Assembly: GCA_037349105.1 (NCBI GenBank)
Contig: JAYJMM010000114.1
Location: forward strand, 1,860,001-1,924,000
Length of the DNA: 64,000 nt
Reading direction: 5' to 3'
DNA from: Limnomonas spitsbergensis
Lineage: Eukaryota; Chlorophyta; Chlorophyceae; Chlamydomonadales
Shown here: piece after piece, positions 58,301 to 64,000 of the stretch
Layout: each line of letters opens with the position of its first letter
Position numbering within the stretch: the stretch's first letter is position 1
The notes under the pieces: generated by a model
What the model was told of the DNA's origin: nothing
Databases searched by the model: none
Seen by the model: the letters and a program-made list of their open reading frames with translations, nothing else
Position numbers and translations under genes: made by a program

Positions 58301-61300
58301 GCAGCAAGGGTCCAGGTGGCACACCAGCGACGAATAGAAGAGCTCTTCGACGGCCTGCCAGCACATTGTAAGTTTGGTGTACTTCAGTTACAAATCAGCT
58401 ACAATTCAGCTACGGTTCCGGCACATGCCAGCCTCTGGCCGAGGGGACATGGTGCAACATGGGTCCCGATGGCTCATAGATGGTAAACATTTGACGGAGT
58501 GCAACATTGACGCCAAGCTCTCGGCGGCCAAGCTGATTTTGTTTGTTGAATAATAAACTTGACCTACTGGTAGGGAACTGGTGGGTTCTTTATAATTCTT
58601 TGTCGCCCCTGCAGTCTTCAGGGTCTGCTTATTCATCGAGAGAACGGCGGCCAGGCTGATTTTGTTTGTGGAATGATAAAATTGACTTACTGGTAGGGAA
58701 CCGGCAGGTTAATCAATTGACTTACTGGTAGGGAACCGGCAGGTTAATCAATTGACTTACTGGTAGGGAACCGGCAGGTTAATCAATTGACTTACTGGTA
58801 GGGAACCGGCAGGTTAATCAATTGACCTACTGGTAGGGAGCCGGCAGGTTAATCAATTGACTTACTGGTAGGGAACCGGCAGGTTAATCAATTGACTTAC
58901 TGGTAGGGAACCGGCAGGTTAATCAATTGACTTACTGGTAGGGAACCGGCAGGTTAATCAATTGCATAATTCCTTGTCGCCTGCAGCAAGTCTTCAGGGT
59001 CTGCGTATTCATTGCGAGAGCCCCATGGCTCCTGCTTCCCCTCCCCACCTTGGACTGAGCAAAACATTCAGCTTCCCTACCAGTCACCCTAAACCCTAAA
59101 CCGTAAGTCAGGGGGGGACGGTAAGCTGATTTATTTGTTTAACCTCTTTATGACGTAACGGTAAATACGGTGCTGTAGGTTCTCTTGAAAACCTTGATAC
59201 CAGCAGCAAGTCTTCATGGTCTGCTTGTGCACCGCAAGATCCACAGCTCCTGCTACACCCCCGAAACACGCTTCCCGCCGCTGGCTGTCATGCCAAAGTG
59301 CATCCTTACCTTGCCGTCTAGGTCCGCCACCAGCAACATGTCTCCAGCAGCTGCTACACCACGTGAGCCTCCGCTCCCGCATCCCGCCGACGGCTTACCC
59401 CCGCTCGCCATCCGCCCACTCGATCCCCGCCCTCCCGACGCCTCCCCGCAGCCGCCTCGGGCGCCGGCCTGCCCTGCCGCCCCGCCGCCCGTACCGCCGG
59501 TCTCCCCGAGGCCCTCCTGCAGGCCAACCGAGGCGGTGCTAGGCAGCCTTGCACGGCGCCCGCTGCCGCCGTCGCCACCGCCGCCGCTGCTGAAGCTGAT
59601 GCTGCCAGCCACCTTGGCTGATGCTGCCGCGGCCGCCGCCGCCGCCGCGAGGGCAATCTGCTGCGGGCGCTGGCTGATTGCCAGGGCCCCGAAGCGTCTC
59701 GTTGCGCTCAGCGTGGCCACCTTCCCGAACTTAGATGACAAGTAGATGCGGAACGCACTGCGTGTGACGTGTTGAAGGGAAGCACACTACTGCCACACTT
59801 CAGCTAAATCATGGCCCGCAGCCGGTGAGCTCCGTCATGCTTCGCTTTCAGTGACGTATATTCAAATTTTACCCACGCAGTGAGTGTGACGTTTATCTTA
59901 TTATTGAAATGAAGCCCAAACACTGCTGCCCCAGTTCAGCTACTTCATGGGTAATGGCTGCGGAGGCTGGGGAGATAGGGGAGGGGCAAAATTTGACTAT
60001 TTAATTCTTGCTTCTAACGCACTACGTGGGAGGCTTTCTTTACAGATGACGCGCAATACTGCGCCGATTCACCTACATGACATTCATGGACTAAGGTTGG
60101 GGAGGCTGGGAGCAGCGTGCCCGGCTTCTTGGGGCCTCCGCCTGTAATTCGGTAAAGATTTGCTCCACCCAGGCCCTTGGATGGCCCGCCCAGCCGCCTG
60201 TCGAAATTGGCCTGGTGCGCACACACGAAACGAGATAGGATGTGCGCAAGATCTCACCGGCCAGGCATGGACAAGATTTAGGTTAAAGATTTTAGGGTTC
60301 ATCCCCGAAACCCTGAACTCTAGATGTAGACGAGCTCACTGGTTGCGTGTGTCCATGATAACGGCTCTTGGGTGTAGGGTTCATCCCCTCACCCTCATAC
60401 ATAGTTGCAACAGCGCTCGCCGACTGCGTGCATACATAATTTAGGTTTGAGGGTTCACCCATTGACCCTAAAACATCATGCGACGGAGCTCACCGGTTGT
60501 GTGCATTCACAATTTGCGTCTGAGGGTTTATCCCCTATCCCTAAACCATCATGCGACGGAGCTCACCGGTTGCGTGTGTACACGGCAGTGTCGATGAATA
60601 GGTCCTGATGCAGGGAGGTGCCAGCGGGAGGCACAAGGGGAAGCGACGCCACTGTGGTGGGCTGCGGTGCTGTGGTAGGCTGCGGTGCTGCGGTGTGCTC
60701 CGGTGATGTGGTGGGCTGCAGTGCTGTGGTGGGCTGCAGTGCTGTGGTGGGCAACGGTGCGGCTGTGGGGAGTGGTGTCTTGGCAGGTAAGGAGAGGTTC
60801 AGAGGCCTCGCAAGCTCTGCCTCGCTGGCCCCACTGCCTCCGCCTCCACCTTCCGCAGCGTTTCCCGCCGATGGGTCGTCCGTTGGCCGGTGTGCGGCGT
60901 CACCCTGCTCCAGTAGAAGACCCTCGTGGGTGGGCGGTGTCGGCTGCCGGTCCCCCGCCACCGGGCCTGCCTTGAGGACCAAGAAGGCCGCGTACCGCGC
61001 CTCGGCTTGCCTGTCAATGACAGGGTTATAGTGCTTCATGCTCAAAATTTAAGGGCTATCCCCCAGAAGCCCTGCCTGTCAGTGCTGTCCGTCTTAAGGG
61101 CCAGTGTTGTTCCAAGCATTCTTCAGCTACAAATCAGCTACAACCTGCATGCCATACTGTTCTTCCGGTAGTGGAGTAGAGCACCGTCACTCTGGCACTA
61201 TGCCCTGCGACATGTGGCTGTGCTGACATAGTCCCACTTGGGGGTTTCAGGTGTAGGGTCAGGGTGATTTGAAGTCCTCAACCCTATAACCTAGGTTCCA

Positions 61301-63863
61301 CCCCACCCTGCCTGACAATGGCCTTATCAACACACATTACAAAGATACCATCACGGAGGTTGTCATTGGAGGCCTCCTAGATAAGGGCACAACCCTGCTC
61401 ACCCGGCTTAGGGTCGAGGGTTCAACCCTGCTCACCCAGCTTGGGTTTGAGGGTTCAACACTGCTCACCCAGCTTAGGGTTGAGGGTTTAACCATGCTCA
61501 CCCAGCTTAGGATTGGGGGTTCATCCCTGCATACCCAGCTTAGATTTGAAGGTTCAACCCTTGTCACCCGGCTTAGGATTGAGGGTTCAACCCTGCTCAC
61601 CTTGCTTTGGCTGAGGGTTTAACCCTGCTCATCCAGCTTAAGGTTGACGGTTCAACCCTGCTCACCCAGCTTAGGGTTGAGGTCCAACCCTGATCACCCA
61701 TATTAAGGTTGAGGGTTAAACCATACTCGCCAAGGTTAGGGTTGAGGTTTCAACCCTGCTCAGTCAGCTTAGGGTTGGAAGTTCAACATTGCTCACCCAG
61801 CTTAAAATTGAGGTTCAACCCTGCTCACCCACATTAGGGTGAAGGGTTCAACCCTGATCACCCATATTACGATTTTAACCCTTTTCACCTGGATCAAGGT
61901 TCAGAATTAAACCCTGCTTACCCTGACTAGGTTCAATCCCTGCTCACCTGCATCTGAGGACAATCACAAATGCGCCGTTGTGGAGGTTGTCCCTGAAGGC
62001 TGCTCGGATTAGGGTCCAGGGTTAAAACCCTGGTCACACAGCTAAGGGTTAAGGAATAAATCCTGCTCACCCACGCCTGAGGATGGTCTCCACAACACGT
62101 GTCACAAAGGCACCGACGTGGAGGTTGTCCTTGAAGGCTGCCCGGCGCACGCGGACCACCACGTGGCGTGAGAACTTGCGCGGCGTGGAGGAGTCGAGTT
62201 CGAGCACCCACTCGCTGCGCAGCGTTATGCCAAAGCACTCCTGTCACACAAACGAAGGAAAAAACTAGAAATCGCAATCCAGGGTTTCAGGGTTATGCCA
62301 AAGCACTCCTGTCACACAAACGAAAGAAACAACTAAAAATCGCAATCCAGGGTTTCAGGGTTATGCCAAAGCACTCCTGCAAACAAACAAACAGATGTAT
62401 TCAGAGTTTCAGGATCTCAGGATTGGAATGCCTTTTTACAGGGCGCGTGCTTTGCCTCGGCTCATGATGAATGTCGCTGTGGGGAGATCCGAGCGGTGCA
62501 TTAAAAGTACCGGTGCTAATCCCCGATTGCTGATGCCAGTTTCCAGTCGGAAACCAAGAGCTGGGGGCAATGGTTTGGCCCTGCTGAGGGCATAAATAAA
62601 TAAATGAATAAATGAATACCGGTACTGCATAGTGTTTCAGTGGTAAAATTGAGGATCACCTGATTCAGGGTTCAGGTTTCCTAGCTCTATGGTGCTGTTC
62701 AGTACTCCATAATACAAATGTATGAAACTTTAGATTGACATACTAATCCTTTGACACACGTAAGATGAATGGATGAGTCTTAAGATCAGCAGGGCTACCA
62801 ATGTGGATGGCTGCGTGTAATGACCCACACAGCATGGTGCCCTCGACATGCCGGTGCTCGTGTATAGCGGCGCAAGGTGGCGTCTTAAACCACACTTCAG
62901 GGCGTATTATTTAATTCATCATTCATTCATTCTGTTCATCATCGATTCATTGCAACCATGCAGGTGCCCGTGTCATCACAACAAGATGTGCGAGTGGTCC
63001 TAATGGTAAATCGGCAAGCCCATCAGGTAAATTGGCAAGCCCATCACAAATTGGCGGTTTCAGAATAAATTAGGTATGCCAAAGGTACACGTCCATCGGG
63101 GTTGTCTGACCTTGAACAGGCCTCCTACCACCACCATGAGGTCCGCCACCATGGCGACCCCGTCAAGGCCTGGGTTGCATTCCGGCTCGAACTCCAGATC
63201 TGGAAATCAGCAACAGGGAGTGAGTTGCACTTAAAGTTTTAGTTTTGTTTAGTTGAAGTGGTATTTTATAAGGTCCGTCACCATGGCAACCACATCGAGG
63301 CCTTGGTTGCATTCCGGCTCAAACTCCAGATCTGGCAAATCAGCAATAGGGAGTTAGTTGTCGTTTAAAATTGGGATCTCATAGTCAATGGTATTTCGAC
63401 TATGTCTGACCATGGTTATCAGGTTGAGGACCGGCTTGCAATCTGGCTCAAGATCCACATCTGTGACAGTAGTGGGCCAAGGTGTGATTTAAATTTCCGT
63501 TTTGCAACACATATGACAGGGCCCACTCACCGAAGCACAGGTGACAGGACCCACTCACCAAAGTACAGGTGACAAAGCCCACCCACCAATGTACCTTTGT
63601 CCAACCCCAGTAACATCTGCAGCACATCCTCCCAGCAGCCCGAGCACATGCCAAAGTACAGGTGGCAGGGCCTGCCCTCCCAGCACTTGGGCCTGCCCTC
63701 CCAGCACTCACCAAAGTACAGGTGGCAGGGCCTGCCCTCCCTTATGATCTCGTAGTGATGCCGCTCGCTGGGCAGCAGCCGCTCGTAAACGGCCCACATC
63801 TTGGATGGGGTGGTGACGATGAAGCGACGCCGACCGCCCCCCGCAGTCTCCTCTGCGTACACC
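55327..63863 (-). CDS. PRIMPOL: PrimPol primase-polymerase (AEP family), 5' partial
   Basis: PrimPol reprimes stalled replication forks and tolerates DNA damage in nucleus and mitochondria. Exons: 63712-63863, 63111-63199, 62071-62240, 60567-61010, 59310-59757, 58234-58354, 56413-56710, 55971-56023, 55327-55463 (TGA). All phases fit; 637 codons. Landmarks: YEIIREGRPCHLYF|DLEFEP with the catalytic Asp-x-Glu; STPRKFSRHVVV (nucleotide-binding SRH); AAFKDNLHVGAF; DLFIDTAVYTRNRAFRIY with the third catalytic Asp; WCGNIGAEHKSNG and WHQKCYDPCC, giving the Cys-His-Cys-Cys UL52-type zinc site. Low-complexity insertions lie in exons 4 (Thr/Pro/Ala), 5 (Gly/Ala) and 7 (Gln). The N-terminus is beyond the right edge. 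The acceptor of exon 4 could instead be near 61045, also in frame. The C-terminal tail after the zinc site is only about 28 residues. Confidence 0.92.
55860..55895 (+). mobile_element. LINE 3' terminus fragment in PrimPol intron
   Basis: TTCAGCAGGGCCCAGAGGTG then TTACATCC matches the plus-oriented terminus at 35430. Confidence 0.5.
56578..56665 (-). repeat. Polyglutamine (CAG/CAA) tract in PrimPol exon 7
   Basis: On the minus strand it encodes QQQNQQQLQHQQQQ-type sequence between the variable linker and the conserved SPFPLLDQFIEAV block. Interruptions by Asn, Leu and His fit a tolerated linker expansion. Confidence 0.9.
56750..57050 (-). repeat. Tandem repeat of about 65-70 bp in PrimPol intron 6
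   Basis: Four to five diverged units of GGCAGTTGGTGGAGGCATCA followed by GGCAGGGCAACATGGCAGTT. It starts about 40 bases from the acceptor of exon 7. Confidence 0.82.
57340..57490. repeat. Family A copy
   Basis: AGCAAGCTCTGCTGCTCTAG, AACAGGCCGGTCCCAGTTCG and the following GGTTTTAGCTG match the reverse family orientation. Confidence 0.5.
57700..57845. repeat. Family A copy
   Basis: CCGGACCGGCCTGCGGCAAG, then CCAAGAAGCCGGCCTTGCTG and GACGTAGCTGAATTTTAGC. Confidence 0.6.
57850..57890. repeat. AC dinucleotide microsatellite
   Basis: ACACAC run followed by ATATAT. Confidence 0.95.
58460..59240 (-). repeat. Three diverged copies of a segment flanking a 35-bp array
   Basis: CAGTCTTCAGGGTCTGCTTA (58611), GCAAGTCTTCAGGGTCTGCG (58985) and GCAAGTCTTCATGGTCTGCT (59206) are related, each near GATTTTGTTTGTT or GATTTATTTGTTT text. 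One minus-strand reading, NEYADPEDLLQ, may be a lost PrimPol exon, but the frame joins without it. Confidence 0.5.
58678..58968 (-). repeat. 35-bp tandem repeat in PrimPol intron 5
   Basis: Eight nearly identical copies of TTGACTTACTGGTAGGGAAC followed by CGGCAGGTTAATCAA. Confidence 0.96.
60318..60575 (-). repeat. Four copies of the PrimPol exon 4 donor boundary
   Basis: GAGCTCACCGGTTGCGTGTG (the complement of CACACGCAACCG|GTGAGCTC) at 60559 recurs at about 60487, 60411 and 60331. The period is about 75 bases and the spacers are of GGGTTTATCCCCT type. The distant copies are diverged. Confidence 0.85.
61335..62085 (-). repeat. Minisatellite of the PrimPol exon 3 donor, with exon fragments
   Basis: About 16 units of 33-39 bases of the type AACCCTGCTCACCCAGCTTA followed by GGGTTGAGGGTTC. 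CTGCTCACCCA is the complement of the exon 3 donor TGG|GTGAGCAG at 62070. Two larger diverged pieces of the exon itself (GGAGGTTGTCCCTGAAGGCT at about 61980, GGAGGTTGTCATTGGAGGCC at about 61356) are embedded. Confidence 0.85.
62222..62385 (-). repeat. Three copies of the PrimPol exon 3 acceptor boundary
   Basis: GTTATGCCAAAGCACTCCTG then TCACACAAACGAA covers the exon start (62240) and its acceptor. It recurs at about 62291 and 62360 with a period of about 68. Confidence 0.88.
63111..63470 (-). repeat. Triplicated PrimPol catalytic (Asp-x-Glu) exon
   Basis: Copy 1 (63111-63199) is complete: DLEFEPECNPGLDG and donor AAG|GTCAGA. Copy 2 (about 63273-63331, offset 132) reads DLEFEPECNQGLDVVAMVTD but lacks the end and donor. 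Copy 3 (about 63405-63463) reads DVDLEPDCKPVLN and has lost the motif. Acceptor-side flanks are also shared. Confidence 0.85.
63500..63748 (-). repeat. Repeated end of the preceding PrimPol exon with donor
   Basis: CACTCACCAAAGTACAGGTG with GCAGGGCCTGCCCTCC (the complement of the exon encoding REGRPCHLYF plus donor G|GTGAGTG, exon end 63712) recurs at about 63650, 63557 and 63530. The downstream copies lie inside the intron. A frame through them repeats CHLYFGE three times. Confidence 0.85.
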
Positions 63864-63889
63864 CTGACATGGTGGGCCAACCAGGGGTA

Positions 63890-64000
63890 GTGGGGGGAAG
63901 GGTTTAGGGTAAGGGGTATAGTGGTTAGACCAGGGGTAGTGGGGGGAAGGGTTTAGGGTAAGGGGTAGAGTCGGCCAACCAGGGGATTGGGGGGAAAGGT
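63890..64000. repeat. Short tandem duplication at the right edge
   Basis: CCAGGGGTAGTGGGGGGAAG and GGTTTAGGGTAAGGGGTA occur two and a half times with a period of about 50. It begins just upstream of the PrimPol exon acceptor. Confidence 0.8.

Noticed and set aside
58678..58968. Regular repeats that could suggest a CRISPR array
   Set aside because: The units are contiguous with no unique spacers, and the host is a eukaryote; it is a plain tandem repeat.

Overview
The window is nuclear DNA of a green eukaryote, most likely a chlorophyte alga with a large, repeat-rich genome. The grounds are an intron-containing gene for a chlorophyll a/b-binding LHCII protein, phase-consistent GT-AG introns (two inferred GC-AG), plant-type TTTAGGG-like motifs scattered through introns, and many degenerate retroelements. 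There are no operons, Shine-Dalgarno sites or prokaryotic gene packing. The species cannot be fixed from sequence alone; the dispersed repeats make me think of a prasinophyte-grade alga, but that is a guess.

Layout. (1) 1254-10938, plus strand: nine exons of a Misato/DML1 homologue, 5' end outside the window. (2) 10.9-14.1 kb: gene-poor. (3) 14083-15848, minus: a complete three-exon LHCII gene of 253 residues. (4) 15.9-19.9 kb: gene-poor, with a non-LTR retrotransposon fragment at 17.5-18.9 kb. (5) 19894-31085, minus: about 26 exons of a PDR-type full-size ABCG transporter that is 5'-truncated and visibly decayed (two in-frame stops, two frameshifts, a deleted Walker B glutamate segment, and most of the second nucleotide-binding domain missing). 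(6) 31.7-36.4 kb: more LINE fragments, including reverse transcriptase motifs. (7) 39044-39949, minus: the last exon of a protein kinase whose catalytic exons are absent. (8) 41999-48663, minus: eight exons of a second protein kinase. (9) 51155-52803, minus: the last two exons of an unidentified, probably coiled-coil protein. (10) 55327-63863, minus: nine exons of PrimPol, the archaeo-eukaryotic primase/polymerase, with the catalytic triad and the Cys-His-Cys-Cys zinc site; its N-terminus lies beyond the right edge.

The genes do not form a pathway. What unites the window is intron structure. At many exon-intron boundaries the last or first 15-60 bases of the exon, splice site included, are tandemly repeated into the intron, from two copies up to a 1.7-kb minisatellite. 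I see this in Misato, PrimPol, the kinase and ABCG. In PrimPol the repeat includes three copies of the exon carrying the catalytic Asp-x-Glu motif. I regard this boundary-anchored repetition, possibly a route of intron growth or turnover, as the most unusual signal here.

Gene models were built by eye from splice consensus, reading-frame phase and remembered family motifs. Coding lengths sum to whole codons for Misato, LHCII, PrimPol and the kinase, which supports the boundaries. Functions are inferred from family resemblance, not from searches.
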